Positions 14,594 to 23,114 of a stretch of 64,000 nt of DNA are shown here, one piece after another (within the stretch, counting starts at the first letter, position 1; each line of letters begins with the position of its first letter). The position numbers and the translations under genes were made by a program. The stretch comes from Pseudomonas weihenstephanensis (lineage in GTDB: Bacteria > Pseudomonadota > Gammaproteobacteria > Pseudomonadales > Pseudomonadaceae), in the NCBI RefSeq assembly GCF_001043055.1, contig NZ_JYLF01000002.1, positions 372,001 to 436,000 on the forward strand, in the 5' to 3' direction. The notes under the pieces are model-generated. The model was not told the origin of the DNA, did not search any database, and saw nothing but the letters and a program-made list of their open reading frames with translations.

Positions 14594-15648
14594 ACGATTT
14601 TGATCTGCTCGGCCCACGGGCTTATGGCGACGCTTTGGGGCGCGCTGTACTCAAAGCCGTGGCTGAAGACTTTCAGGTCGACGAAGTGCTGGACATCCCG
14701 TTGTCCGGTGATGGCGAGCACTTATGGTTGTGGGTTGAGAAACGTGGCCTGAATACCGAAGAAGCTGCCCGCCGCATCGCCAAGGCGGCGGGGGTGCCCC
14801 TGCGTACGGTGAGTTACGCCGGCTTGAAGGATCGTCAGGCGCTGACCCGTCAGTGGTTCAGCGTGCAGTTGCCGGGCAAAGCTGATCCGGACCTGTCGAG
14901 TGCTGAAAATGACACGCTGAAAATTCTCAAGACTTCGCGCCATAAACGTAAGTTGCAGCGCGGTGCGCACGCGGCAAACGGTTTTACCTTGCGTTTGACG
15001 CAATTGGCCGGTGACAAGGACGCGCTGCAACAGCGTCTAGAACGGATCGCCAAGCAGGGGATCCCCAATTACTTTGGCACGCAGCGGTTTGGCTGGCAGG
15101 GCGGCAATCTGGGCGAAGCGCGCGACTATGCCGCGCGCAAGGCATTGCCGGAACAACGCAATGTGCGCTCGCGGTTATTGTCGACAGCTCGCAGCTACCT
15201 GTTCAACCAAGTGCTGGCGGCACGCGTCGCCGATGGTACATGGCAGCAGGCCCAAGTAGGCGACCTGCTGGCGTTCACCGACAGCCGCAGTTTTTTCCCG
15301 GCCGGGGAGGCTGAATGCAGTGATCCGCGCCTGGCGATTCTGGACCTGCACCCGACGGGGCCGCTATGGGGGGAGGGTGACTCGCCCACGCAAGGCGCAA
15401 CCCATCTCCTGGAACAATCCATTGCCGAGCGCGAAGCCGCCCTGCGTGATTGGCTGGTTCGGGCAGGCATGAGCCATGAACGACGCATTCTGCGGCTGCC
15501 CATTGGCCGGTTGACGTGGCATTATCCGGAGTCTGACATTCTGCAACTGGAATTTGTACTGCCGGCCGGATGCTTTGCCACTGTTCTGGTGCGCGAGCTT
15601 GTTGATCTGGTGCCGCTGGGTCAAACGGACAGCCTATGCGTATTCTGA
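14590..15648 (+). CDS. truD: tRNA pseudouridine(13) synthase
   Basis: Converts U13 of tRNA-Glu to pseudouridine. 352 residues. The TruD signature [15 protein letters not shown] contains the catalytic Asp (about residue 80), and the NYFGTQRFG motif of the family is present. Overlaps ispF upstream by 4 bases and surE downstream by 13 bases, so it is embedded in a tightly coupled ispF-truD-surE-pcm operon. Confidence 0.96.
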   Translation: MNDFDLLGPRAYGDALGRAVLKAVAEDFQVDEVLDIPLSGDGEHLWLWVEKRGLNTEEAARRIAKAAGVPLRTVSYAGLKDRQALTRQWFSVQLPGKADPDLSSAENDTLKILKTSRHKRKLQRGAHAANGFTLRLTQLAGDKDALQQRLERIAKQGIPNYFGTQRFGWQGGNLGEARDYAARKALPEQRNVRSRLLSTARSYLFNQVLAARVADGTWQQAQVGDLLAFTDSRSFFPAGEAECSDPRLAILDLHPTGPLWGEGDSPTQGATHLLEQSIAEREAALRDWLVRAGMSHERRILRLPIGRLTWHYPESDILQLEFVLPAGCFATVLVRELVDLVPLGQTDSLCVF

Positions 15649-16385
15649 TTTCAAACGATGATGGGGTAAGCGCTCCGGGCCTTGCAGCGCTTCACGCTGC
15701 GCTGGCCGATTATGCCGAGTGCGTGGTGATTGCGCCCGAGCAGGATAAAAGTGGCGCCAGCAGTTCGCTGACGCTGGATCGACCGTTGCATCCGCACACG
15801 CTCGCCAATGGCTTTGTCAGTATCAACGGCACGCCGACCGATTGTGTGCATCTGGGTATCCACGGCTTGCTCGACCCGCAACCCGACATGGTGGTTTCGG
15901 GGATTAATCTGGGTGCCAACCTGGGGGATGATGTGCTGTATTCCGGCACGGTGGCGGCGGCTTTGGAGGGGCGTTTTTTGCAGCGACCTTCCTTTGCGTT
16001 TTCGTTGGCCTCGCGCCAAGTCGACAACCTGCCCACGGCCGCCTATTTTGCACGCAAGCTGGTGCAGGCCCATGAGCAACTGGACCTGCCGCCGCGCACC
16101 GTACTTAACGTGAATATTCCCAATTTGCCTTTGGACAAAATCCGCGGCATTCAGCTCACGCGCCTCGGTCATCGGGCGCGGGCGGCGGCTCCGGTCCATG
16201 TGGTCGACCCGCGCGGCAAAGCCGGTTACTGGATTGCCGCCGCGGGTGATGTTGAGGACGGAGGGCCGGGCACTGATTTTCATGCGCTCATGCAAGGTTA
16301 TGTGTCGATCACGCCACTGCAACTGGACCGCACATTCGCGGACGGCTTCAAGGGCCTTAGTGGTTGGCTTGAGGGCCTGGACTGA
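15636..16385 (+). CDS. surE: 5'/3'-nucleotidase SurE
   Basis: Metal-dependent phosphatase acting on nucleoside monophosphates, linked to stationary-phase survival. 249 residues. The metal site is the N-terminal [13 protein letters not shown] (Asp8/Asp9) with Ser and Asn from later loops, the latter in [20 protein letters not shown]. The ATG lies inside the end of truD, and its stop TGA overlaps the ATG at which pcm may start. The surE-pcm-nlpD-rpoS order is classical for gammaproteobacteria. Confidence 0.97.
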   Translation: MRILISNDDGVSAPGLAALHAALADYAECVVIAPEQDKSGASSSLTLDRPLHPHTLANGFVSINGTPTDCVHLGIHGLLDPQPDMVVSGINLGANLGDDVLYSGTVAAALEGRFLQRPSFAFSLASRQVDNLPTAAYFARKLVQAHEQLDLPPRTVLNVNIPNLPLDKIRGIQLTRLGHRARAAAPVHVVDPRGKAGYWIAAAGDVEDGGPGTDFHALMQGYVSITPLQLDRTFADGFKGLSGWLEGLD

Positions 16386-17062
16386 TGGGGCGTGAGCAGG
16401 ATGGCCTGATGCATCGCGGTATTGGCATGACCTCGGAGCGGACACGGGAGCGGTTGATTCAGCGTCTGCGTGAAGAGGGCATCGTTAATCACAATGTGCT
16501 TGAGGTCATCCGGCGTACACCGCGCCATCTGTTTGTAGATGAAGCCCTGGCACACCGTGCTTACGAGGACACCGCGCTGCCGATTGGCAATAACCAGACC
16601 ATCTCCCAGCCTTACATGGTTGCGCGCATGAGCGAGTTGTTGCTTGAAGACGGCCCGCTGGACAAGGTCATGGAAATCGGCACCGGTTCTGGTTATCAAA
16701 CAGCGGTCCTTTCGCAGTTGGTTGAACGGATTTTTTCGGTTGAGCGCATCAAGGTGCTTCAGGATCGGGCCAAAGAGCGTTTACTGGCACTGAACTTGCG
16801 CAACGTCGTGTTTCGTTGGGGCGATGGCTGGGAAGGGTGGCCGGCCTTGGCGCCTTACAACGGTATTATCGTAACGGCGGTCGCCACTGATGTGCCCCAG
16901 GCGTTGCTCGATCAATTGGCTCCCGGTGGGCGTTTGGTCATCCCTGTGGGTGCGGGCGAGGTTCAGCAGTTGATGCTGATCGTGCGTGAGGAACACGGCT
17001 TTGCGCGTCGGGTCATCGGCAATGTGCGTTTTGTGCCGCTGCTCAACGGGCCGTTGGCCTGA
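16385..17062 (+). CDS. pcm: Protein-L-isoaspartate O-methyltransferase
   Basis: Repairs damaged aspartyl residues by methylating L-isoaspartate with S-adenosylmethionine. SAM loop [14 protein letters not shown]; substrate-side motif [19 protein letters not shown]. The ATG at 16385 overlaps the surE stop (225 residues), but [14 protein letters not shown] starting at 16427 (211 residues) matches the usual Pcm N-terminus, so the true start is one of these. The order surE-pcm-nlpD-rpoS is conserved. Confidence 0.95.
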   Translation: MGREQDGLMHRGIGMTSERTRERLIQRLREEGIVNHNVLEVIRRTPRHLFVDEALAHRAYEDTALPIGNNQTISQPYMVARMSELLLEDGPLDKVMEIGTGSGYQTAVLSQLVERIFSVERIKVLQDRAKERLLALNLRNVVFRWGDGWEGWPALAPYNGIIVTAVATDVPQALLDQLAPGGRLVIPVGAGEVQQLMLIVREEHGFARRVIGNVRFVPLLNGPLA

Positions 17063-17268
17063 GGCTTTGCTCGCAGGCGCTGAATTATAGGACCGGGTAA
17101 GGGTCATACAGCCCAGAGGCAAGGCTCTGCTCAGCGATGTTTATGTTTTAAACGGCGCGTTTACAGTTCAGCTTTACTGTCTGTAAAAGCGATGTTGCCA
17201 GTTATACTGCGCCACTTTTGGCCGCCACTGGCCTTCTAATATTTAGCCACCATCAAAGGGAGCGGCGG

Positions 17269-18093
17269 GTGAGTCTCACAGTCATTGCGCAGCGTATGAA
17301 TACCAAAAGCTATCAAAGACTGGTGGTCGGTCTATTCCTGAGTGCCACACTCGCCTTGTTGGCGGCCTGCTCCAGCACGCCTAAAAACGGTGTGCGGGTC
17401 GTTGATCGCAACGGTGTGGCACAACGTCCCGCGGTGACCACCGGGCAGTACGTTGTGCGACGTGGCGATACGCTATTCTCGATTGCGTTTCGCTACGGTT
17501 GGGATTGGAAGGCATTGGCCGCACGCAACAATATTGGTGCGCCGTTCACCATTGTTCCGGGTCAGACCATCCGTTTTGATGGCCGTGCGGGCACTCGACC
17601 GGCGGCAGTTGCCACCACCGTTACCTCGCCTTCTTCGGGGAGCAAGACCACTGTGATCAAGCGCCCGGCGACCACGACCAAGACGCCTGTGGTCACTGCG
17701 CCTCTACCCGCAGGCCCCGCGCCCAAGGGCTGGGGCTGGCCTGCAAATGGTATTTTGATCGGTAAATTCTCTTCAAACGGTAGTTTGAATAAAGGTATTG
17801 ATATCGCCGGGGATTTGGGACAGCCTGTTTTAGCTGCGTCTGATGGCTCAGTTGTTTATGCCGGGAGTGGATTGAGGGGCTACGGCGAGTTAGTCATCAT
17901 TAAGCACAGCGATACCTATGTCAGTGCCTACGGTCATAACCGTAGGTTATTGGTTCGGGAGGGGCAGCAGGTCAAGGTTGGTCAGACAATTGCCGAAATG
18001 GGGTCAACTGGTACAGACCGGGTGAAACTTCACTTTGAAATTCGCCGTCAAGGTAAGCCTGTAGATCCACTGCAATTCCTTCCACGCCGTTGA
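17269..18093 (+). CDS. nlpD: Lipoprotein NlpD, amidase activator
   Basis: Outer-membrane lipoprotein that activates septal amidase AmiC. I start at GTG 17269 (preceded by GGGAGCGGCGG), 274 residues; ATG 17296 is the alternative. The lipobox is LLAACSS. A LysM domain (VVRRGDTLFSIAFRYGWDWK, about residues 62-106) binds peptidoglycan, then a Thr/Pro-rich linker, then an M23/LytM domain. Canonical metal ligands are changed (NKGIDIAG and KLHFE where active enzymes have His), so it is a degenerate activator, as in E. coli. The main rpoS promoter is usually inside nlpD. Confidence 0.95.
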   Translation: MSLTVIAQRMNTKSYQRLVVGLFLSATLALLAACSSTPKNGVRVVDRNGVAQRPAVTTGQYVVRRGDTLFSIAFRYGWDWKALAARNNIGAPFTIVPGQTIRFDGRAGTRPAAVATTVTSPSSGSKTTVIKRPATTTKTPVVTAPLPAGPAPKGWGWPANGILIGKFSSNGSLNKGIDIAGDLGQPVLAASDGSVVYAGSGLRGYGELVIIKHSDTYVSAYGHNRRLLVREGQQVKVGQTIAEMGSTGTDRVKLHFEIRRQGKPVDPLQFLPRR

Positions 18094-18196
18094 TCAGTTA
18101 CCAGCCTGTTCCTGATGTAGCAAAGGAATGGGCTCCAGCATTGCCAAGGATCGGTGACGCTAGAGCTTGAGGTCGAACTCAACAAAGGACTATAAA

Positions 18197-19201
18197 ATGG
18201 CTCTCAACAAAGAAGCGCCGGGGTTTGACATCGACGATGAGGTGCTCCTTATGGACGCTTACACCGTCGCGGACTCGATGTCAGAAGATGATGCTTCATC
18301 CCCTGCAGTTCGTACCAAATCTAAAAACTCATCTGCTTTAAAACAGCACAAGTACATTGACTACACCCGAGCGCTTGATGCGACTCAGTTGTACCTCAAC
18401 GAAATTGGCTTTTCCCCGTTACTCTCTCCCGAAGAGGAAGTCCATTTTGCGCGCTTGTCGCAAAAAGGAGATCCGGCCGGGCGTAAGCGCATGATTGAAA
18501 GCAACTTGCGATTGGTGGTTAAAATCGCCCGACGCTACGTCAATCGCGGGCTTTCGCTGTTGGACCTGATTGAAGAGGGCAACTTGGGCCTCATCCGGGC
18601 GGTTGAGAAATTTGACCCTGAACGCGGGTTCCGCTTCTCGACATATGCCACCTGGTGGATCCGCCAAACGATTGAACGGGCGATCATGAATCAGACCCGT
18701 ACCATTCGTTTACCGATCCACGTTGTAAAAGAGCTTAACGTTTACTTGCGCGCTGCACGTGAACTGACCCAAAAGCTCGATCACGAACCCTCCCCTGAAG
18801 AAATCGCCAATCTGCTCGAAAAACCAGTGGCTGAGGTCAAGCGCATGCTGGGTCTCAACGAGCGGGTGTCCTCGGTCGATGTTTCTTTAGGCCCTGATTC
18901 CGATAAGACCCTGCTCGATACCCTGACGGATGATCGTCCAACAGATCCTTGTGAGCTGCTGCAAGACGATGATTTGTCGCAGAGTATTGATCAGTGGTTA
19001 TCGGAGCTGACGGACAAGCAACGTGAGGTGGTGATTCGCCGCTTTGGGTTACGCGGTCATGAAAGCAGCACGCTGGAAGATGTAGGGCTGGAAATTGGTC
19101 TGACGCGTGAGCGTGTCCGCCAGATCCAGGTTGAGGGTCTGAAGCGCTTGCGTGAGATCTTGGAAAAGAACGGCCTTTCGAGTGAGTCGTTGTTCCAGTA
19201 A
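18197..19201 (+). CDS. rpoS: RNA polymerase sigma factor RpoS
   Basis: Stationary-phase/general stress sigma factor, 334 residues. Region 1.2 ([18 protein letters not shown]), regions 2.1-2.4 ([20 protein letters not shown] then [16 protein letters not shown]), region 3 and the region 4.2 helix-turn-helix (EVGLELT-type, here [23 protein letters not shown]) are all present. Start at ATG 18197 ([10 protein letters not shown]), the Pseudomonas RpoS N-terminus; an in-frame ATG ten codons upstream is not conserved. The 103-base spacer after nlpD and the strong terminator after the gene make it a distinct unit followed by rsmZ. Confidence 0.98.
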   Translation: MALNKEAPGFDIDDEVLLMDAYTVADSMSEDDASSPAVRTKSKNSSALKQHKYIDYTRALDATQLYLNEIGFSPLLSPEEEVHFARLSQKGDPAGRKRMIESNLRLVVKIARRYVNRGLSLLDLIEEGNLGLIRAVEKFDPERGFRFSTYATWWIRQTIERAIMNQTRTIRLPIHVVKELNVYLRAARELTQKLDHEPSPEEIANLLEKPVAEVKRMLGLNERVSSVDVSLGPDSDKTLLDTLTDDRPTDPCELLQDDDLSQSIDQWLSELTDKQREVVIRRFGLRGHESSTLEDVGLEIGLTRERVRQIQVEGLKRLREILEKNGLSSESLFQ

Positions 19202-19216
19202 GCAATTTGACCCTTT

Positions 19217-19246
19217 AAAAAACCCGGCCATGTGCCGGGTTTTTTA
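19217..19246 (+). terminator. rpoS intrinsic terminator
   Basis: AACCCGGC/GCCGGGTT stem with a 5-base loop, A-run before and T-run after, starting 16 bases past the rpoS stop. Textbook two-way Rho-independent terminator. Confidence 0.92.
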
Positions 19247-19341
19247 CATCAGCTAAACGCGATATTTCGACCTCGACCCCCTTCAAAGCCGCTGTTGAAA
19301 TGGAATGTCACGAACACAATTGAACTTTTGCTTCATCGTTT

Positions 19342-19359
19342 TGTAAGTCATTACTTACT
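19342..19359 (+). promoter_or_regulatory. GacA upstream activating site of rsmZ
   Basis: TGTAAG-N6-CTTACT matches the GacA box (TGTAAG-N6-CTTACA) at 11 of 12 positions. It is centred about 181 bases before the proposed RsmZ start, close to the distance I recall for P. fluorescens rsm promoters. Confidence 0.88.
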
Positions 19360-19423
19360 CTTGTTGTAAGCCAATGGTGGTGAAGTGTTTTATTTATGGC
19401 TTTTTCTTACATTGCTTATTTCA

Positions 19424-19436
19424 TAACCTATTGATT
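19424..19436 (-). promoter_or_regulatory. IHF-like site between GacA box and rsmZ core promoter
   Basis: The minus strand reads AATCAATAGGTTA, a full match to the IHF consensus WATCAANNNNTTR. It sits in an AT-rich stretch midway between the GacA box and the core promoter, where a bend would bring the two together. Confidence 0.6.
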
Positions 19437-19497
19437 AATATGGCTTTTAATATTAGTTGAGGTTCTGTGGTGTAATAAAAATCTATAACTGGTGTGG

Positions 19498-19525
19498 TTG
19501 CAGCTGCTTTGGAAATCTTTAATAT
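19498..19525 (+). promoter_or_regulatory. rsmZ core promoter
   Basis: TTGCAG (19498-19503), 16-base spacer, TAATAT (19520-19525). The predicted start at about 19532 coincides with the conserved 5' end of RsmZ. Confidence 0.7.
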
Positions 19526-19531
19526 CACAAC

Positions 19532-19663
19532 TGTATCGACGGATCGATACAGCGTTCAAGGATGGACGTTGAAGGACATCGCAGGATGCGATTCATCAGG
19601 ATGATGAAAGGGAAAAAAGGGATTAAGGAATAAATGTGGGCGGGTCAAACCGCCCCTTTTTTT
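19532..19663 (+). ncRNA. rsmZ: Small regulatory RNA RsmZ
   Basis: About 130-nt RNA that titrates the translational repressors RsmA/RsmE under GacS/GacA control. The 5' end TGTATCGACGGATCGATACA forms the first hairpin with GGA in its loop. Further GGA motifs follow (AAGGATGG, GAAGGACA, GCAGGATGC, TCAGGATGA, AAGGAAT), the spacing expected of an RsmA sponge. It ends in a GGGCGG/CCGCCC terminator with a 7-T run (19638-19663). The sequence closely resembles the P. fluorescens RsmZ I know, and it sits directly after rpoS, its conserved place. Unusually, fdxA does not follow. Confidence 0.93.
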
Positions 19664-19737
19664 CAGATAACTGCCAGGGACTGTCCGAAGTCTGCATGAT
19701 GTTTTTTTCGGCAGCGCGTGACCCCCCTCTTAACAGC

Positions 19738-19770
19738 AAAACGCCCAAGGTCGATGACCTTGGGCGTTTT
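19738..19770. terminator. Terminator downstream of the ene-reductase gene
   Basis: Perfect 15-bp stem AAAACGCCCAAGGTC/GACCTTGGGCGTTTT with a 3-base loop. Its A/T flanks let it stop transcripts from either side; the minus-strand oxidoreductase ends 35 bases away. Confidence 0.92.
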
Positions 19771-19804
19771 GTTTTGTGTCACAGGCATTCAGAGCGTGTG
19801 GCGT

Positions 19805-20854
19805 TTACAGGGCAGGGTAGTCGATGTAGCCGACAGCGCCCTTCGAGTAAAACGTTTCTGGATGCGCTTCATTGAGTGGTGCATCAACTTTCTGGCGTGC
19901 AGGCAGGTCTGGGTTGGCGATAAAGGGCACACCAAAGGCCACCGCATCCGCTTTACCCGCCGCCAGCCATGCGTTGGCGCTGTCCTTGGTGAAACCCTCA
20001 TTAACGATGTAAGGGCCGCCGAAGGCTTCTTTCAACTGCGGGCCGATGCTGTCCGGGCCTTCTGCTTCGCGTGAGCAAATAAATGCGATGCCGCGCTTAC
20101 CCAGTTCACGGGCCACGTAGCCAAAGGTTTCAGCCAGGTTTTTATCGCCCATGTCGTGCAGGTCAGCCCGTGGCGACAGGTGCACGCCTACGCGGCCTGC
20201 GCCCCAGACGTCGATTGCAGCGTCAGTGACTTCCAGCAGCAAGCGAGCGCGGTTTTCGATGCTGCCACCGTATTGATCGGTACGCTGATTGGTGCTGCTT
20301 TGCAGGAACTGGTCAAGCAGATAGCCATTGGCGCCGTGAATCTCTACACCGTCAAAACCTGCAGCTTTGGCGTTCTCTGCGCCGGTGCGATAGGCCTCAA
20401 CGATGTCGGCGATTTCGGCCGTTTCCAGTGCACGCGGGGTGGGGAAATCAACCTTTGGACGCACCAGGCTCACATGGCCTTGAGCCGCAATGGCGCTTGG
20501 AGCGACAGGCGCTTCGCCATTGAGGTAAATCGGATGGGAAATGCGACCCACGTGCCACAGTTGCAAGAAGATCCGACCTCCGGCTGCGTGCAGCGCTTTG
20601 GTGACATTGGTCCAGCCGCGAACTTGATCGTCGGACCAGATCCCCGGAGTGTCGGGGTAGCCCACGCCAAGCGGGGTGACCGAGGTTGCTTCGCTAAGGA
20701 TCAGGCCGGCCGATGCCCGCTGTACGTAGTATTCAGCCATTAACGCGTTAGGAACTCGTCCCTCATCGGCGCGACAGCGGGTCAGCGGCGCCATGATGAT
20801 GCGGTTGGGCAGTTGGAGGTCGCCCAGTGTGATTGGATCGAAAATCGTGGTCAT
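19805..20854 (-). CDS. Old-yellow-enzyme alkene reductase (NemA/XenB type)
   Basis: FMN-dependent ene reductase, 349 residues, a TIM-barrel enzyme that uses NAD(P)H to reduce activated C=C bonds of N-ethylmaleimide, enones or nitro/nitrate ester compounds. The substrate-binding His/Asn pair is in HGANGYLLDQFL, with the family segments PLTRCRA, FLQLWHVGRISHP and the barrel strand SSTNQRTDQYGGSIENR. Last gene of an ArsR-MFS-reductase operon; MFS lies 20 bases upstream. By context it probably detoxifies reactive electrophiles. P. aeruginosa PA4356 (xenB) is the likely ortholog, from memory. Confidence 0.93.
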   Translation of the reverse strand: MTTIFDPITLGDLQLPNRIIMAPLTRCRADEGRVPNALMAEYYVQRASAGLILSEATSVTPLGVGYPDTPGIWSDDQVRGWTNVTKALHAAGGRIFLQLWHVGRISHPIYLNGEAPVAPSAIAAQGHVSLVRPKVDFPTPRALETAEIADIVEAYRTGAENAKAAGFDGVEIHGANGYLLDQFLQSSTNQRTDQYGGSIENRARLLLEVTDAAIDVWGAGRVGVHLSPRADLHDMGDKNLAETFGYVARELGKRGIAFICSREAEGPDSIGPQLKEAFGGPYIVNEGFTKDSANAWLAAGKADAVAFGVPFIANPDLPARQKVDAPLNEAHPETFYSKGAVGYIDYPAL

Positions 20855-20874
20855 GTCTGTAGCCCTCTCAAAGA

Positions 20875-22041
20875 TCAGTGTGTGGCAGTGGCCAGTTCGG
20901 TGTTACCGCCCTGGCGAAATGTAATCAGGGTCACCAGCAAAGCCAGTACCGCCAGGGCGGCTGCCGCCAGTGGCACGCTGGTAAGGCCGAAACCGTGGGC
21001 AATTACGCTGCCACCCACCCAGGCCCCAAGTGCGTTGCCCAGGTTGAAAGCGCCAATGTTCAGGGTCGACACCAGATTGGGGGCCGCTTTGCCGAATGTG
21101 ACGACGTTGACTTGCAGTGCCGGTACGGCGGCGAACGACGCGGTTGCCCAGAGGAACAGGGTGATCTCGGTCGGGATGATCGCCACGCTGGTCCAGGTCA
21201 GTACGGTGGAAATCACCGCCATGGCAATGAACACGCCGATCAGGGTTGCGGCCAGGCGCTTGTCTGCCAGTTTGCCGCCGATGATGTTACCCACGGTCAG
21301 GCCCAGGCCGATCAGTAGCAGGGTCCAGGTCACGCCACGCGGCGAAACGCCTGTGACATCGCCCAACAGGGGCGCCACATAGGTGAACAGGGTGAACATG
21401 GACGCTGCAAACAGTGCCGTCATGATCAGTGAAAGCCAGATGCCTGCACCTTTGAGGGCAGCCAGTTCAGCGCGCATGTCGAGTTTTTCTTCGTCGCGCT
21501 TGGCTGGCAAGAAGCGAATCAGGCCAATCAATGCCACTACGCCAATAACGGTGACGGCAAAAAATGTCGAGCGCCAGCCAGCGGCCTGCCCCAGTGCGGT
21601 GCCCAGCGGCACGCCCAACACGTTAGCCAAGGTCAGCCCGGTAAACATCAATGCTACGGCAGAAGCACGCTTGTTGGCGGGCACCAGGCCTGCGGCGACC
21701 ACCGAGCCAATCCCGAAGAAGGCGCCGTGGCACAGGGCTGTCACCACGCGGGCAAACATCAATACGTTGTAATCGCTGGCCAATGCACACAGCAAATTGC
21801 CAACGATAAAAATGCCCATCAACGCTACCAGCGCAGCCTTGCGCGGTAATTTTGCCGTGGCCAGTGCCATGAACGGTGCACCAATGGCCACGCCCAGTGC
21901 ATAGCCCGTCACCAGCCAGCCAGCGCCGGGTATGGACACGCCAAGGTCGGTCGCGACATCTGGCAGCAAGCCCATGATCACGAACTCGGTGGTGCCGATG
22001 GCGAAGGCGCTGAGCGCCAGAATGAGGAGCGAGAGGGGCAT
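20875..22041 (-). CDS. MFS transporter, sugar-efflux/drug-exporter-like
   Basis: 388 residues with about 12 hydrophobic segments and the DHA1-type N-terminus LSAFAIGTTEFVIMGLLPDVA seen in AraJ/YdhP-type exporters; the loop between helices 2 and 3 carries GYALGVAIGAPFMALATAKLPRK. It probably exports a small toxic or sugar-like compound. The substrate cannot be read from sequence. It is in the middle of an ArsR-MFS-ene-reductase operon, so its substrate is likely related to electrophile stress. Confidence 0.85.
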   Translation of the reverse strand: MPLSLLILALSAFAIGTTEFVIMGLLPDVATDLGVSIPGAGWLVTGYALGVAIGAPFMALATAKLPRKAALVALMGIFIVGNLLCALASDYNVLMFARVVTALCHGAFFGIGSVVAAGLVPANKRASAVALMFTGLTLANVLGVPLGTALGQAAGWRSTFFAVTVIGVVALIGLIRFLPAKRDEEKLDMRAELAALKGAGIWLSLIMTALFAASMFTLFTYVAPLLGDVTGVSPRGVTWTLLLIGLGLTVGNIIGGKLADKRLAATLIGVFIAMAVISTVLTWTSVAIIPTEITLFLWATASFAAVPALQVNVVTFGKAAPNLVSTLNIGAFNLGNALGAWVGGSVIAHGFGLTSVPLAAAALAVLALLVTLITFRQGGNTELATATH

Positions 22042-22052
22042 GTAAATCCTTG

Positions 22053-22370
22053 TTAAAGCGCTTGGTTAAGTTTGGCGAGGAAGGCTTGAATGGTGTCTTC
22101 GTTGCGTTTGAAAAAGTGCCATTGACCGTGCTTTTGGCTGGTAATCAGCCCAGCGCGTTGCAGCGTCGCCAGATGGGCCGACACCGTGGACTGCGACAGG
22201 CCGCAGTGCTGGTCAAACTGCCCGGCGCAAACGCCGTGCTCGGTGGAGTGCAGCTGGTCGGGGAACGAGGTCTGCGGATCTTTCAGCAGATTGAGGATTT
22301 CTCGGCGTACTGGGTGTGCCAGCGCTTTTATTATTTCGTCGAGGTCGATCGTCATGGTGGCAGTGCTCAA
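22053..22370 (-). CDS. ArsR-family repressor
   Basis: 105-residue winged helix-turn-helix protein (recognition region CGLSQSTVSAHLATLQRAGL, residues 56-75). It lacks the classical arsenic CVCDLC site but has Cys48 and Cys56 at the start of the DNA-binding region, which could sense electrophiles or redox change (inference). First gene of the operon with the MFS (11-base gap) and ene reductase, and divergent from acpH. The 141-base region before it holds repeated TATATCG motifs that look like its operators. Confidence 0.88.
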   Translation of the reverse strand: MSTATMTIDLDEIIKALAHPVRREILNLLKDPQTSFPDQLHSTEHGVCAGQFDQHCGLSQSTVSAHLATLQRAGLITSQKHGQWHFFKRNEDTIQAFLAKLNQAL

Positions 22371-22380
22371 TGAGGTACAA

Positions 22381-22484
22381 CGTTATATCGCGATGAGGCG
22401 AACTTTAAATCGTTATATCGCGATATACAAATATGATTTCGATCTGAGATCAGTTCGAATTGGTATATCGGGTTATAACGATAT
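22381..22484. promoter_or_regulatory. Repeated ArsR-type operators between arsR and acpH
   Basis: CGTTATATCGCGAT occurs exactly at 22381-22394 and again at 22411-22424, 30 bp (about three helical turns) apart. A third element at 22465-22484 is a dyad, ATATCG-N8-CGATAT. The core TATCGCGATA of the second copy is a perfect palindrome. The sites cover the start regions of both divergent genes. Confidence 0.7.
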
Positions 22485-22511
22485 TGGGAGAGCAGTGCTA
22501 AACTGCGCGGC

Positions 22512-23114
22512 ATGAATTATCTCGCACATCTGCACCTGGGCGGCCAGCGCCCTGAAGAATTACTCGGCAGCCTGTACGGCGACTTCGTGAAAGGACGCCT
22601 GCAAGGGCAATTTCGGCCGGATATCGAGTCGGGTATACAACTGCACCGCAGCATTGATGTGTTCACCGACCATCATCCGCTGGTTGATCAGGCGCTGGCG
22701 CGTTTTAGCCATACCCGTCGTCGCTATGCGGGGATTGTGCTCGATGTGTTTTTCGATCATTGCCTTGCCCGGGACTGGACCCACTACGCCGAGCAGCCGC
22801 TGGAGCGCTTTACAGCTGACTTTTATCGGGTGCTGAAGGCCCAGGCGCATTTACCGAGTCGCCTTGCGCGCATTGCCCCCCACATGGCGGCCCACGATTG
22901 GCTGGGTTCCTATCGGCATTTCGAATCGCTTGAGCAGGTGTTTTTCGGTATCTCCCGGCGTTTGTCTCGCCCGCAAGAGCTGGCGGGCGCCATGCAAGAC
23001 CTCAACGCTCTGTACAAGCCACTGAGTGAAGACTTTTACAACTTTTACCCGCAGTTACAGGCTTACGCGGCACTGCAATTGCGTCGCGCGCACGACCAGC
23101 CCCCGTCAGTGTGA
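22512..23114 (+). CDS. acpH: Acyl carrier protein phosphodiesterase (AcpH)
   Basis: Removes 4'-phosphopantetheine from holo-ACP, giving apo-ACP. DUF479 family, 200 residues. The metal-binding HD-like pattern is visible in MNYLAHLHL, GDFVKGRL, HRSIDVFTDHHP and VLDVFFDHCLARDW. Its 3' end overlaps that of the convergent olsA by nine bases. Beside ornithine-lipid genes that use acyl-ACP donors, it may affect their substrate supply (inference). It is divergent from the ArsR gene and shares the operator region. Confidence 0.9.
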   Translation: MNYLAHLHLGGQRPEELLGSLYGDFVKGRLQGQFRPDIESGIQLHRSIDVFTDHHPLVDQALARFSHTRRRYAGIVLDVFFDHCLARDWTHYAEQPLERFTADFYRVLKAQAHLPSRLARIAPHMAAHDWLGSYRHFESLEQVFFGISRRLSRPQELAGAMQDLNALYKPLSEDFYNFYPQLQAYAALQLRRAHDQPPSV

